A stretch of 53,551 nucleotides of DNA from DATBDE01 sp036270095 (GCA_036270095.1 DATBDE010000043.1:1-53551); one strand, 5' to 3'; positions 42,702 to 51,010 are shown, counted from the first letter of the stretch. The notes: generated from the sequence alone by a model not told the origin. Numbers and translations are program-made.

Positions 42702-43669
42702 CAGCGCTTGCGGTTGGCCACCAGGAGCGAGGCGCCGATGGCGCCGCCGAGGTCGCCGAGTCCCGCGACGTGCAGCTGGGGCGGGCGCTCGGGGACGAAG
42801 ATGTGCTTCATCATCTCCTTGTGGATGGCGTCGAGGTAGCGCGGGCCGAGCCGCACCCCGAGGCCGCCGCCGAGGATGACCGCCTCCACGTCGAGCAGGT
42901 TGACCGCCGACGCGATGCCGGTCCCGAGCATCTCCACCGCCCGGTCGATGAGCTGATGGGCGACCTTGTCCTTCTGGTCGAGCGCGCGCGCCCACACCCC
43001 GCTGGTCAGGCGCGTGCGGCCGCGCTTCTCCATGATCTTGAACAGGTCGGTCTTGACGCCGCGGTCGTGGGCGCGGCGGGCCGCCGCCTCCATGCTCGCG
43101 CGGCCGGCGTAGGCCTCGAGGCAGCCGCGCCGCCCGCAGCCGCAGCGGGCGCCGCCGCGCTTGACCACGGTGTGGCCGATCTCGCCCGCGGCGCCGCGCC
43201 CGCGCCATAGCGCCCTGCGCATGACGATGCCGCCGCCGATGCCGGTGCCCCACCAGACGCCGATGAAGGATGAGTAGTCGGCGCCGGCGCCGAGCACGCG
43301 CTCGCCCTCGACGGCGACCTGGACGTCGTTGCCGATCTTGACCTTGGTGGAGAGCGCGTCCTCGAGCGTCGCGCCGAGCGCGAAGGGCGCATCCCAGTCG
43401 GGCAGGTTGCGGGCATGGGCCACCGTGCCGCCGCGACTGTTGATCTCGCCGGGCGAGCCGACGCCGACGCCGCCGAGGTGCTCGTTCGTCACGCCGGCCT
43501 CCTTGGCCGCGCTCGACATCGCGGCGACCATCTCGTCCGCCACCTTCGCCGGTCCGCCGTCCGTCGGCGTGGGATGGCGGCTCTGGGAGACCACCTTCCC
43601 GTCCGCGTCCACGACCACCGCCTCGATCTTCGTCCCACCAAGGTCGATGCCACCGCGCACGTCGCTCAT
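42701..43669 (-). CDS. ROK family sugar kinase (glucokinase-like)
   Basis: 322 residues: phosphate loop GIDLGGTKIEAV, ATP/sugar region WWGTGIGGGIV, zinc motif CGCGRRGCLEAY, catalytic Asp in GNDVQVA, and LGGGLG. There is no N-terminal DNA-binding domain, so it is a kinase and not a repressor. Phosphorylates glucose or a related sugar. Probably leaderless from TAGGGT, which overlaps the methyltransferase stop. Confidence 0.88.
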   Translation of the reverse strand: MSDVRGGIDLGGTKIEAVVVDADGKVVSQSRHPTPTDGGPAKVADEMVAAMSSAAKEAGVTNEHLGGVGVGSPGEINSRGGTVAHARNLPDWDAPFALGATLEDALSTKVKIGNDVQVAVEGERVLGAGADYSSFIGVWWGTGIGGGIVMRRALWRGRGAAGEIGHTVVKRGGARCGCGRRGCLEAYAGRASMEAAARRAHDRGVKTDLFKIMEKRGRTRLTSGVWARALDQKDKVAHQLIDRAVEMLGTGIASAVNLLDVEAVILGGGLGVRLGPRYLDAIHKEMMKHIFVPERPPQLHVAGLGDLGGAIGASLLVANRKR

Positions 43670-43675
43670 GCCACG

Positions 43676-43681
43676 ACCCTA
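43676..43681 (-). promoter_or_regulatory. Putative -10 box TAGGGT overlapping the methyltransferase stop
   Basis: TAGGGT on the minus strand; TAG is the methyltransferase stop and the hexamer ends 6 nt before ATG 43669 of the ROK kinase. Confidence 0.5.
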
Positions 43682-44317
43682 ACGCCCGTCGGCGCCCAGC
43701 ACCGCCGCGAAGCCGTTGCCCTGCTTGTCGTCGGGGTCCTGATAGTCCAGCACCGGGAGATCGAGATGGGCGCACAGGGCGAGGAAGCTCTCACCCGTCC
43801 ACACGGTCCAGTGGCGGTCCTCGCGCGACCGCAGGCCGTCGGCGTGGCGCTGCACGAGCTCGTCCAGCGGCGTGACCGGGCGGTCGTGGTCGAAGGTGCG
43901 GTCGCGGTGCGGGAGCACGATGAACAGGTAGCGGCGCGCGACCCGCTGCCACTCTCGCAGGGCGCGGATGGGGTCGGGCAGGTGCTCGAGGACGTGCGAG
44001 GCCAGGACGAAGTCGAAGGCATCGGCGGGGAAGGGCAGGTCGTCGCCCTCGGCCACGACGTCGACGGCCATGGCGACGCCGGCGAGCACGAGCTCCTCGC
44101 GCTTGTAGACGGCGTCCATGTCGCGCGAGCGGTCGACGTTGATGGTGTCCAGGCCGAACGCGTTGTGGGCGGCGCCGCCGATCTCGACCCCGCGCAGGCC
44201 GTCCAGCCAGCGGTGGGCGAGGGCGGACTCGCGCGTGTTGTGCAGACGCCAGAGGACGCGGCGCTTGGTCGGCAGCCGCCCCGCCCGGCGACCGACGCGG
44301 ATGCGTTGGCGCGCCAT
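43679..44317 (-). CDS. SAM-dependent methyltransferase (class I)
   Basis: 212 residues of the Methyltransf_11 type with a GxG-like loop VEIGGAAHN and the post-II motif FDFVLASHVLEHLPDP. The N-terminus is basic. The acceptor is unknown; similar proteins occur in glycan and lipid modification. ATG 44317 was chosen because the fold begins about 40 residues later; the frame is open upstream through the divergent DUF488 gene. Confidence 0.82.
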   Translation of the reverse strand: MARQRIRVGRRAGRLPTKRRVLWRLHNTRESALAHRWLDGLRGVEIGGAAHNAFGLDTINVDRSRDMDAVYKREELVLAGVAMAVDVVAEGDDLPFPADAFDFVLASHVLEHLPDPIRALREWQRVARRYLFIVLPHRDRTFDHDRPVTPLDELVQRHADGLRSREDRHWTVWTGESFLALCAHLDLPVLDYQDPDDKQGNGFAAVLGADGR

Positions 44318-44338
44318 GCGCGCAATCCTGGCAGCGCC

Positions 44339-44872
44339 GTGGTCTTCACCGTCGGTCACTCCACCCACACGCTCGATGAGTTCCTGGCGCTCCTGCGCAG
44401 CGCCGGCGTCGAGGGAGTGGCCGACGTGCGCCGCTACCCTGGCTCGCGCCGTTCGCCCTGGTTCGGGCGCGAGGCGCTGGCCGAGGCGCTGCACGCGGAG
44501 GGGATCGCGTACGACCACCTCGAGGCGCTGGGCGGGCGCCGGTCGGTCCTGCCTGGCTCGCCCAATGGCGGCTGGGAGGTCGCGGCCTTCCAGGGCTACG
44601 CCGACCACATGGCGACGCCGGAGTTCGCGGCCGGGAGAGCCGAGCTCGAGGCCCTGGCTGCGCGCCGGCCCACGACGGTCCTGTGCGCGGAGGCGCCGTG
44701 GTGGCGCTGCCATCGGCGGCTGGTCGCCGACGCGTTGGTCGTGCGCGGCCATCCGGTCCGCCACATCGGTCCCGACGGCGGGCTCACCGACCACGCGCTC
44801 ACCGACTTCGCGGTGGTGGCGGACGGGACGATCACGTACCCGCCCGCGCAGACCGAGCTGGTCGAGCGCTAG
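44339..44872 (+). CDS. DUF488 family protein
   Basis: 177 residues beginning FTVGHSTHTLDEF, with DVRRYPGSRRSPWF and CAEAPWWRCHRR, the conserved signatures of DUF488. The function is not established; the conserved Cys, Trp and Arg residues suggest an enzyme or nucleotide-binding role. GTG 44339 is 21 bp from the divergent methyltransferase start. Its 3' end overlaps the convergent next gene by 4 bp. Confidence 0.85.
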   Translation: MVFTVGHSTHTLDEFLALLRSAGVEGVADVRRYPGSRRSPWFGREALAEALHAEGIAYDHLEALGGRRSVLPGSPNGGWEVAAFQGYADHMATPEFAAGRAELEALAARRPTTVLCAEAPWWRCHRRLVADALVVRGHPVRHIGPDGGLTDHALTDFAVVADGTITYPPAQTELVER

Positions 44873-45336
44873 CGCGCCGACCAACGCTGCGGCACGTACA
44901 GCGGGGCCGCGTGGGCGCTGCCCGCCGCGCGCGTTGCCTCGGCCTCGGTCGCGCGAATCTGTGCCGCGCGCAGGCCCAGCAGCGAGACGAGCGGGGCCGT
45001 GGGCCGGAACGGGTCCGCGATCGCGCCCCCGCCCGCGAGCGGCAGCGCCGCCCGGAGCTCGCCGTCGACCTCGGCCACGAGCAGCTCGCCCTCCGCCAGC
45101 CGCCGGCTGTCGAGCTGGGCCAGCCGCCGCAACGCCGCCCGGTCGCTCGTGTGCGAGCGCCGGATCGTCACGCCGTCGTAGACCGCGACCGGGTCGTCGA
45201 ACCCGGCGCCGCGGGTGCGCCGCATGCGCGCCCGCAGCCGCACCAGCGGGCCGTCGCCCCGCGTGGCCGCAACCGTCGTCCGCAGGTCCCGCGCATGCTC
45301 GGCCGCCAGCCCGCCAGTTACCTGTTCACTCCACAT
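44869..45336 (-). CDS. Conserved actinobacterial protein with partial GNAT-like fold
   Basis: 155 residues. The middle, VTIRRSHTSDRAALRRLAQ followed by LLVAEVDGELRAAL and ADPFRPT, looks like the first half of a GNAT acetyltransferase, but the acetyl-CoA-binding motif A is absent. This pattern recurs in actinobacterial hypothetical proteins. ATG 45336 has a GGAGG Shine-Dalgarno; TATACT on the minus strand in the AT-rich spacer is a likely -10. Confidence 0.7.
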   Translation of the reverse strand: MWSEQVTGGLAAEHARDLRTTVAATRGDGPLVRLRARMRRTRGAGFDDPVAVYDGVTIRRSHTSDRAALRRLAQLDSRRLAEGELLVAEVDGELRAALPLAGGGAIADPFRPTAPLVSLLGLRAAQIRATEAEATRAAGSAHAAPLYVPQRWSAR

Positions 45337-45390
45337 ACGCCTTCCCTCCGTAACCGTCTATCGCCTGTTGATGGGTAGTATAACCTATTA
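45337..45390. promoter_or_regulatory. AT-rich divergent promoter region
   Basis: One of the few AT-rich stretches. TATAAC lies 6 nt before ATG 45391 on the plus strand, and TATACT reads on the minus strand over nearly the same bases, so the two divergent promoters overlap and could be mutually exclusive. Confidence 0.45.
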
Positions 45391-45957
45391 ATGGACTTAG
45401 GTGGTGATGACATGCCCAAGAAGCATCAAGATGCACCCGGCCGCCTCGAGACGGTCCGAGAGTTCGTGAACTCGGTCGACCTCGAGGACGGGGCCGAGGC
45501 GCTGAGCGACCCGCCGGCGCTCGTGCAGTGGCTGGGCGAGCACGACCTCATCGACCCGGCGGTGGCCGCGAACGCGGCCGACCTGCGCCGCGCCGTCGAG
45601 GTGCGCGAGGCGCTGCGCGCGCTCATGCGCGCCAACAACGGCGGCGATCCGGCGACCGATGCCGTCGCCACCCTGCGCGCCGCGGCGCAGCGGGCCGGCG
45701 TCGAGCTCGAGTTCGAGCCCGACGGCTCGCGCCTCGAGCCCCGGGCCGGCGGCGTGGACGGCGCGCTGGGCCGCCTGCTCGTGGCCGTGCACGAGGCCCA
45801 GCACGACGGGACCTGGGCGCGCATGAAGGCGTGCCCGTGGCACACCTGCCACTGGGCCTTCTACGACCACACCAAGAACCGGTCAGGGGTGTGGTGCAAC
45901 ATGGCCGTGTGCGGCAACCGCGCCAAGGCGCGGGCCTACCGCGAGCGCCACGCCTGA
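45391..45957 (+). CDS. CGNR zinc finger regulator (ABATE domain)
   Basis: 188 residues: N-terminal ABATE-like helical region and a C-terminal CGNR treble-clef finger with CPWHTC, then WCNMAVCGNRAKARAYRER. These proteins are presumed transcriptional regulators in actinobacteria and related phyla. ATG 45391 sits 6 nt after TATAAC (leaderless candidate); the internal ATG 45412 has an AGGTGG-like ribosome site and is an alternative. Confidence 0.87.
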   Translation: MDLGGDDMPKKHQDAPGRLETVREFVNSVDLEDGAEALSDPPALVQWLGEHDLIDPAVAANAADLRRAVEVREALRALMRANNGGDPATDAVATLRAAAQRAGVELEFEPDGSRLEPRAGGVDGALGRLLVAVHEAQHDGTWARMKACPWHTCHWAFYDHTKNRSGVWCNMAVCGNRAKARAYRERHA

Positions 45958-45993
45958 CCGATCCTTCGCGCGCCGAGCGGGGTTGGAGCCGGT

Positions 45994-45999
45994 TAGGGT
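45994..45999 (+). promoter_or_regulatory. Putative -10 box TAGGGT of the SGNH operon
   Basis: TAGGGT inside GCCGGTTAGGGTCGGC, about 43 nt before the TTG start; unlike the leaderless cases this gene has a leader with GGAAGGAG Shine-Dalgarno at 46027-46034. Confidence 0.4.
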
Positions 46000-46041
46000 C
46001 GGCACGAAGCCGCCCTCTCGCCTCTCGGAAGGAGTCCGTCC

Positions 46042-46983
46042 TTGAAGGTCCTGACCCTCGCCGCGCTCGCGCTCGCCGCGTTCGTGGCGCTCGCCGTTCC
46101 CGCCGCGGCGGCGTCCAAGAAGCCGAAGACCCAGTACTACCTGTCGCTGGGCGATTCGCTGTCGGTGGGGATCCAGCCCGGGCCGGCCGACGACCCCGGC
46201 CACGAGGCCGAGAGCGTCGAGACCAACGACGGCTACTCCGACCAGCTCTACGCTAAGGCCAAGCGCCTCTACCCGGGTCTGAAGCTGCTCAAGGCCGGCT
46301 GCTCGGGTGCGACGACCGAGAACTTCCTGCGCGGCGGCATCAACGTGACCGGGCTGGGCACCTGCACCCCGCCGCAGCCGTTGTACAAGAGCACGTCGGC
46401 CGCTACGTCGCAGATGGCCTATGCCCAGAAGTTCATCCGCGATCACGAGGGCCAGATCGCCTTCATCACGGTCAGCATCGGCAACAACGATCTCGACACG
46501 TGCCGGCAGGGCTCGGCTATCAACTTCGACTGCGTGGCGGCCGGCCAGCAGTCGGTCGGCCGCAACGTCGCCGTGATCGGGCGTCGGCTGCGGCGCGCCG
46601 CCGGGCCCGACGTCCCGGTCATCGGCACGACGTTCTACGACCCGTACCTCGGCCTCTACCTCCAGGGCGGCGTCAACCAGGCCCTCGCCCAGGCCACCCA
46701 GACCATCGCGCAGGAGATCAACGCGCGGACGCTGGCCCCGGCCTGGAAGAAGAGCAAGGTCGCGGTGGCGCGGATCGACGACGCGTTCGGCACCTACACC
46801 CCGTTCGACCAGATGGTCAACGACCCCACGTGGGGCATGGTCCCGGTCGCCGTGGCCAACGTGTGCAACTACTCGTGGTTCTGCGTTCCGCCGCCCGCCG
46901 GTCCGAACATCCACGCCAACAAGACCGGCTACTCGCTCATCGCCGGCTCGTTCTACACGCAGCTGAAGAAGGTGGCCTCATGA
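46042..46983 (+). CDS. Secreted SGNH/GDSL hydrolase
   Basis: 313 residues. A Sec signal peptide (cleavage after AAAA near residue 24) is followed by block I SLGDSLSVG with the nucleophile Ser, a Gly block in GCSGATTE, the Asn block IGNNDL, and the His block GPNIHANKTGY. The Asp usually three residues before the His is absent, as in dyad-type members. Three Cys pairs suggest disulfides. It hydrolyses an ester of a lipid or cell-wall polymer outside the cell. TTG start with a strong GGAAGGAG. Overlaps the next gene by ATGA. Confidence 0.88.
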   Translation: MKVLTLAALALAAFVALAVPAAAASKKPKTQYYLSLGDSLSVGIQPGPADDPGHEAESVETNDGYSDQLYAKAKRLYPGLKLLKAGCSGATTENFLRGGINVTGLGTCTPPQPLYKSTSAATSQMAYAQKFIRDHEGQIAFITVSIGNNDLDTCRQGSAINFDCVAAGQQSVGRNVAVIGRRLRRAAGPDVPVIGTTFYDPYLGLYLQGGVNQALAQATQTIAQEINARTLAPAWKKSKVAVARIDDAFGTYTPFDQMVNDPTWGMVPVAVANVCNYSWFCVPPPAGPNIHANKTGYSLIAGSFYTQLKKVAS

Positions 46984-47909
46984 GGCGCCTCGCGCTGCTC
47001 ACCCTCGCCGCGGCCCTGATCGTCGCGGCGCCCGCCGCGGCGGCGTCGTCCTCGTCGTCCTCGAAGACCAAGTACGTGGTCTCGCTGGGCGACTCGTTCT
47101 CGGCCGGCGTGCAGCCGGGGCCGGGCGTGTCGCGGAGCTTCTCGTATCCGAAGGTGAGCTACGCGAACCAGATGCTCTCGCGCGCGAGCAAGCTGCTGCA
47201 CACGAAGCTCAAGCTGGAGATGCTCGCCTGCGGCGGCGCGACCACCGAGTCGATGGTGGGCGCCGACATCAAGCCCTGCGACCCCGGGGCGAGCGGCTTC
47301 AAGCTCCCCTACGCCAACACGTCGTCGCGCACCTCGCAGCTGCGCTACGCGACGCGGTTCCTGCGCGACCACCGCCGCCAGGTCGCCTTCGTGACCATGA
47401 CCATGGGCGGCAACGACCTGCTGCGCTGCGTCAACTCGGCCACCGGCGGCTTCGACCTGAACTGCATCACGAGCAGCTACGGCGCTATCAGCTCCAAGCT
47501 GCCGAAGATCGCGGCGCGCGTCCGGCAGGCGGCCGGGCCGCACGTGCCGGTGCTCGGCGCGGGCTACTACGACCCCTACCTGGCGTTCTACCTGCGCGGC
47601 CCCGACCAGCAGGCGCTCGCGCAGGCGTCGCTCGGGATCGAGTCGCAGCTGAACGCGACCCTGCAGACGGCGTTCAAGACGGCGGGCTGGAGCTTCACCA
47701 ACCCCGACGGCGTGTTCGGCACGAACACCCCGCTGGACCAGACGACGAACCTCGACCCCTACGGCCAGGTGCCGGTCGCGGTGGCGATGGTCTGCGAGAT
47801 GAGCTGGATGTGCGCGCCCGCACCGCAGGGGCCGAACATCCACCCGAATCAGGCCGGGTATGCGGCGTACGCGTCGGCGCTGCTCTCGACGCTGAAGAAG
47901 GAGTCCTAG
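46980..47909 (+). CDS. Secreted SGNH/GDSL hydrolase (tandem paralogue)
   Basis: 309 residues, a diverged copy of the preceding protein: signal peptide ending in AAAA, a Ser-rich spacer, SLGDSFSAG, CGGATTES, MGGNDL and GPNIHPNQAGY, again lacking the Asp of the triad. Each paralogue keeps similarly placed Cys residues and a C-terminal LKK. ATG overlaps the upstream stop (ATGA), so both are made from one mRNA, perhaps with different ester specificities. Confidence 0.88.
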   Translation: MRRLALLTLAAALIVAAPAAAASSSSSSKTKYVVSLGDSFSAGVQPGPGVSRSFSYPKVSYANQMLSRASKLLHTKLKLEMLACGGATTESMVGADIKPCDPGASGFKLPYANTSSRTSQLRYATRFLRDHRRQVAFVTMTMGGNDLLRCVNSATGGFDLNCITSSYGAISSKLPKIAARVRQAAGPHVPVLGAGYYDPYLAFYLRGPDQQALAQASLGIESQLNATLQTAFKTAGWSFTNPDGVFGTNTPLDQTTNLDPYGQVPVAVAMVCEMSWMCAPAPQGPNIHPNQAGYAAYASALLSTLKKES

Positions 47910-47972
47910 TCGCGCTAACGCAGCGGTGGGCACGGCGAACCTCGAGGACCCCGCCAGGAGCGGCGAGAATGG

Positions 47973-48473
47973 CTAGCGCAGCGGGCCGCAGTTGATGTCG
48001 GGGCCAGGCGTGCGGTCGACGGTCATCGAGACCTTGACCAACAGGATGTGGAGGACCCGTCGCTCGTCGGCGTCGAGGTCGGCGAGCAGGGCCTCCTCGG
48101 CGGCCTGCGCCGCCTCGCGCGCGCCGGCGAGAAGCGTCTTGCCCTTGCGCGTCAAGTGGATCGCGTAGCGGCGGCGGTCGGTCGGGTCGCGGCGTCGCTC
48201 GGCCACGCCGGCGCGCTCGAAGTCGTCGATGATGGCCACGACGCTGGACGGGTCGATGCCCATGGTCGCCCCGAGCTCCTGCTGCGAGGCGCCCGGGGTG
48301 GCGTCGAGGAAGTTGAGGACCCCGTAGTGCTTGGGCCGCAGGCCCATGGGCTCGAGCGCCGCGGCGAACAGGCGCGTCGCGCGCCAGCCGATCTTGCCGA
48401 AGAGGAAGCCCGCGCGGTCGTGCAGACCGGTGACCTTGGCATCCTGCGTGCTGGCTGTCTTCAGGGTGGTCAC
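47973..48473 (-). CDS. MarR family transcriptional regulator
   Basis: 166 residues; SQQELGATMGIDPSSVVAII is the recognition-helix region and ERRRDPTDRRRYAIHLT the wing. GTG 48473 lies 6 nt after TAGTAT, so a leaderless mRNA is predicted. The inverted repeat TCAAC-C-GTTGA (48493-48503) just upstream of that box, plus a third half-site, is a likely autoregulatory operator that could also affect the divergent EAL gene. Confidence 0.88.
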   Translation of the reverse strand: MTTLKTASTQDAKVTGLHDRAGFLFGKIGWRATRLFAAALEPMGLRPKHYGVLNFLDATPGASQQELGATMGIDPSSVVAIIDDFERAGVAERRRDPTDRRRYAIHLTRKGKTLLAGAREAAQAAEEALLADLDADERRVLHILLVKVSMTVDRTPGPDINCGPLR

Positions 48474-48479
48474 GCTTCT

Positions 48480-48515
48480 ATACTAGCGGAAATCAACCGT
48501 TGAAGCGGTCAACGA
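48480..48515. promoter_or_regulatory. MarR promoter and operator
   Basis: Minus-strand -10 TAGTAT (48485-48480); inverted repeat TCAACCGTTGA at 48493-48503 and a further half-site GTCAAC at 48509-48514. Confidence 0.55.
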
Positions 48516-48533
48516 TTAGCGTCTCGTCCTACC

Positions 48534-48578
48534 GAATCCTCACCCTCTGTTGACCGGGGGACAACAGGAGGGTGATTC
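48534..48578 (+). promoter_or_regulatory. Long leader hairpin before the EAL gene
   Basis: GAAT (48534-48537), CACCCTC (48541-48547) and TGTTG (48548-48552) pair with CAACA (48562-48566), GAGGGTG (48568-48574) and ATTC (48575-48578) around a 9-nt loop: 16 bp with two small bulges. The 3' arm contains AGGAGGG, the only Shine-Dalgarno-like sequence before the EAL start. Confidence 0.55.
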
Positions 48579-48590
48579 GCTGATCCTCGC

Positions 48591-49418
48591 ATGTTCGACG
48601 CCCGCTCATCGGCGCTTCCGGCGCGGCGGACCGCGGACCCCGTCGGGTCGATGTCGCGACCGGCGGTGGTGCTTCAGCCGATCGTCGACCTGGCGACCGC
48701 GAAGGTGTACGGGCACGAGGCGCTGTGCCGCGTCCCGGACTCCCCCTTCCGCTACCTGTGCGCGGGCGGCGGCTCCTCGCTTCCCACCCCGTTGGCCGTT
48801 GCGCTCGAGGCGCGGATGCTCGAGGCGGCACTGGACGCGCGCTCGCGCATTCCGGGCGGCCAGTCGCTCACCGTCAACGTCAGCCCCAAGGCGCTCCTGC
48901 ACGCGGAGGTGCGGGAGACCTTCGAGCGGGCCGGGTCGCTGCGCGGCGTCATCGTCGAGCTCACTGAGCACCGCGAACCCGCGACGCCCGAGCGCCTGCT
49001 CCCCGCCGTGCGCGGGCTGCGCGCGACCGGTGCGGGGATCGCGCTGGACGACGTGGGCGGCGGTCGCGGCGCCCTGCGCTACGCGCCGGCGCTCGAACCC
49101 GATCTGATCAAGCTCGACGGCGACGTCGTCGGTCGCATCGACGCCGAGCCGCTCAAGCGCATGATGGTCGAGTCCGCCCTCGCGGTGGCACGCGACCTCG
49201 ACACGCCCGTCGTGGCGGAGGGGATCGAGACGGCACACGAGCTCGATGTCCTGCTGCGCATGGGCATCACCCTTGGCCAGGGATTTCTCCTGGCCCGCCC
49301 GGCAGTCGCGCCGGGTGATGTGAGCCCGCATGTCCGGCGCTGGCTGCAAGCCCGCTCCGGACGCCTGGCCGCCAGGAGGGCGGTCACCCGCGGGCCACGC
49401 GTCGCCACCGCGTCATAA
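48591..49418 (+). CDS. EAL domain c-di-GMP phosphodiesterase
   Basis: 275 residues, a stand-alone EAL domain. Metal and catalytic residues are present: E43 of the EAL motif, N in VNVSPKAL, E in ELTEH, DD in ALDDVGGG, K in IKLDGD, E in AEGIET and Q in GQGFLL. It should cleave cyclic di-GMP to pGpG. No GGDEF or sensor domain, so control may be transcriptional or through the leader hairpin. ATG 48591 is used; ATG 48651 would give a shorter N-terminus starting just before the domain. Confidence 0.88.
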   Translation: MFDARSSALPARRTADPVGSMSRPAVVLQPIVDLATAKVYGHEALCRVPDSPFRYLCAGGGSSLPTPLAVALEARMLEAALDARSRIPGGQSLTVNVSPKALLHAEVRETFERAGSLRGVIVELTEHREPATPERLLPAVRGLRATGAGIALDDVGGGRGALRYAPALEPDLIKLDGDVVGRIDAEPLKRMMVESALAVARDLDTPVVAEGIETAHELDVLLRMGITLGQGFLLARPAVAPGDVSPHVRRWLQARSGRLAARRAVTRGPRVATAS

Positions 49419-49445
49419 CCCCCTGCCCCAGACGCCTGGCGATTT

Positions 49446-49479
49446 CGGCGCCGCCCTTCTCCCCCGGAGGGCGGCGCCG
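49446..49479 (+). terminator. Terminator hairpin after the EAL gene
   Basis: Perfect 12-bp stem CGGCGCCGCCCT (49446-49457) with its complement (49468-49479) and a 10-nt loop, followed by a short TTT. Confidence 0.7.
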
Positions 49480-49484
49480 GCCTT

Positions 49485-49490
49485 TAACGT
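49485..49490 (+). promoter_or_regulatory. Putative -10 box TAACGT of the cupin gene
   Basis: TAACGT 7 nt before ATG 49498, right after the terminator stem and without a Shine-Dalgarno. Confidence 0.4.
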
Positions 49491-49497
49491 GCCACCC

Positions 49498-49977
49498 ATG
49501 GAAGCCACCTGGTCCGCGACGGGGGAGGGCGAACGCTGGTGGTTCGTGGGCACGCTCGCGATCGTGCGTGTGCCCGGCGAGGCGGTCGGCGACCGGTTCG
49601 CGCTGCTCGAGTTCCTGTTCCCGCGCGGAGCCTCGCCCCCGCGGCACACGCATCCGCAGGACGAGAGCTACTTCGTCCTCGAAGGCGAGCTCACAGTGGT
49701 GGCGGGCGAGCGCCGTTTCTCGTTGCGCCCGGGCGGGACCGGCGTGGTGCCGATGGGCGTGGCGCACACGTTCCGGGTCGAGAGCGACGGGGCCCGCGTG
49801 CTCGTGCTCTCGACTCCGGCCGGCCTAGAGCGGATGGTCCGGGACGCGTCGGTGCAGGCGACCGCGTCGACGCTCCCACCCGCGGACACGCCACGGCCGT
49901 CGCCCGAGGCGCTCGGGCGCGTGTTCGCCGCCCACGGTCAGGTCAACGTCGGCCCGCCGCTGGGACCGGACGACTGA
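49498..49977 (+). CDS. Cupin domain protein
   Basis: 159 residues. The cupin barrel has PPRHTHPQDESYFVLEGEL (metal ligands His, His, Glu) and GVVPMGVAHTFRV (third His), followed by a C-terminal helix region. Likely a metal-dependent oxygenase/isomerase or sensor; quercetinase-like cupins look similar. Leaderless start predicted. The 3' end overlaps the convergent ctaA by 35 bp. Confidence 0.85.
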   Translation: MEATWSATGEGERWWFVGTLAIVRVPGEAVGDRFALLEFLFPRGASPPRHTHPQDESYFVLEGELTVVAGERRFSLRPGGTGVVPMGVAHTFRVESDGARVLVLSTPAGLERMVRDASVQATASTLPPADTPRPSPEALGRVFAAHGQVNVGPPLGPDD

Positions 49978-50929
49978 TCTTCCCCAGGTCCTCGAGCTCG
50001 TCGAGCTCGGTGCGTTGCGAGCGCTCGCGCTTGACGCGGCCGGCGGCGGCGACGGCCCACAGGATCGCCACCCAAGTCGCGGTGGCGAGGCCGACGTGGA
50101 CCCAGACGACCTCGGTCGGCAGCTTCAGCGTGTATTGGGTCTCGCCGACCAGGCCCTGCGCGGCCATGAGCAGGGTCACGATGGTGACCGCGTCGCGTAG
50201 CTGGCGGTCGACGCCGGGCCGGCGCCAGACGAGGATCGTCGTCGTCAGGGCGACGATGCCGAGGAGCGCGGCGATGAAGGCGTGCTGGTGGATGACCCAG
50301 TCCAGCGTGCCGGTGCCCTTGAAGGTCAGGCGGCCGACGCGCTCGCCGGTGCCGGCCGCCCCCGCGTGCGGGCCGGCGGCGGTGGCGGCAGTCCCGGCGA
50401 AGATCGCGATGGCGCCAAGGGGCAGGAGCGCGCGCGTCAGCCACGTGATGAGGCGGTCGTGGCTGCGCGGGGGCTCGTGGGGCTCGCGGCGGGCGCGCCA
50501 GGCCAGGGCGAAGGCGGCCACGAGCACGAGCATGCTCAGGCCGAAGTGGGCCATGACGTAGCCCGGGGCGAGCTTGTGGGTGACCGTGATGCCGCCGAGC
50601 ACGGCCTGGGCGACGATGCCCAGCGGCAGCAGGGCGCTCAGCCAGATCAGATCGCGGCGGCGCGGCTCGCGCAGGAACGACCCCGCGAAGGCGGCCACGG
50701 CGATGAGGCCGACGATGCCGCTGACGAGGCGGTTGCCGTACTCGATCACCGCGTGGGTCTTCAACGGCGCGACGACGGAGCCGAAGCACTTGGGCCAGTC
50801 CGGGCAGCCCAGGCCGCTGCCGGTCAGGCGCACGCCCGCGCCCGTGAGCACGATGACGCCGAGCGCGACCAGGGCGATCGTCGCAAGGCGGGCGTAGGCG
50901 CGGGGAGTCAGCGTCAGGCGGCGGCGCAT
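49943..50929 (-). CDS. ctaA: Heme A synthase (COX15/CtaA)
   Basis: 328 residues with eight predicted membrane helices. Hallmarks are RLTGSGLGCPDWPKC (paired Cys of the extracytoplasmic loop), IEYGNRLVSG, THKLAPGYVMAHFGLSM and IHQHAFIAAL, whose His residues bind heme. It oxidises the C8 methyl of heme O to a formyl group to give heme A for aa3 oxidase. ATG 50929 fits the first helix; the frame is open further upstream. ctaB is not in the window. Confidence 0.92.
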   Translation of the reverse strand: MRRRLTLTPRAYARLATIALVALGVIVLTGAGVRLTGSGLGCPDWPKCFGSVVAPLKTHAVIEYGNRLVSGIVGLIAVAAFAGSFLREPRRRDLIWLSALLPLGIVAQAVLGGITVTHKLAPGYVMAHFGLSMLVLVAAFALAWRARREPHEPPRSHDRLITWLTRALLPLGAIAIFAGTAATAAGPHAGAAGTGERVGRLTFKGTGTLDWVIHQHAFIAALLGIVALTTTILVWRRPGVDRQLRDAVTIVTLLMAAQGLVGETQYTLKLPTEVVWVHVGLATATWVAILWAVAAAGRVKRERSQRTELDELEDLGKISRPVPAAGRR

Positions 50930-51004
50930 CCGGGCGTACAGGATGCCAGGGCGCGCGTCGTGGCTTTGCCGCCCCGACTTGCGCAACGGGCGTCGTTCCG
51001 CGTT

Positions 51005-51010
51005 TACACT
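51005..51010 (+). promoter_or_regulatory. Putative -10 box TACACT of the epimerase gene
   Basis: TACACT 11 nt before ATG 51022 in the 92-bp divergent spacer; implies a 5' leader of only a few nucleotides. Confidence 0.35.
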
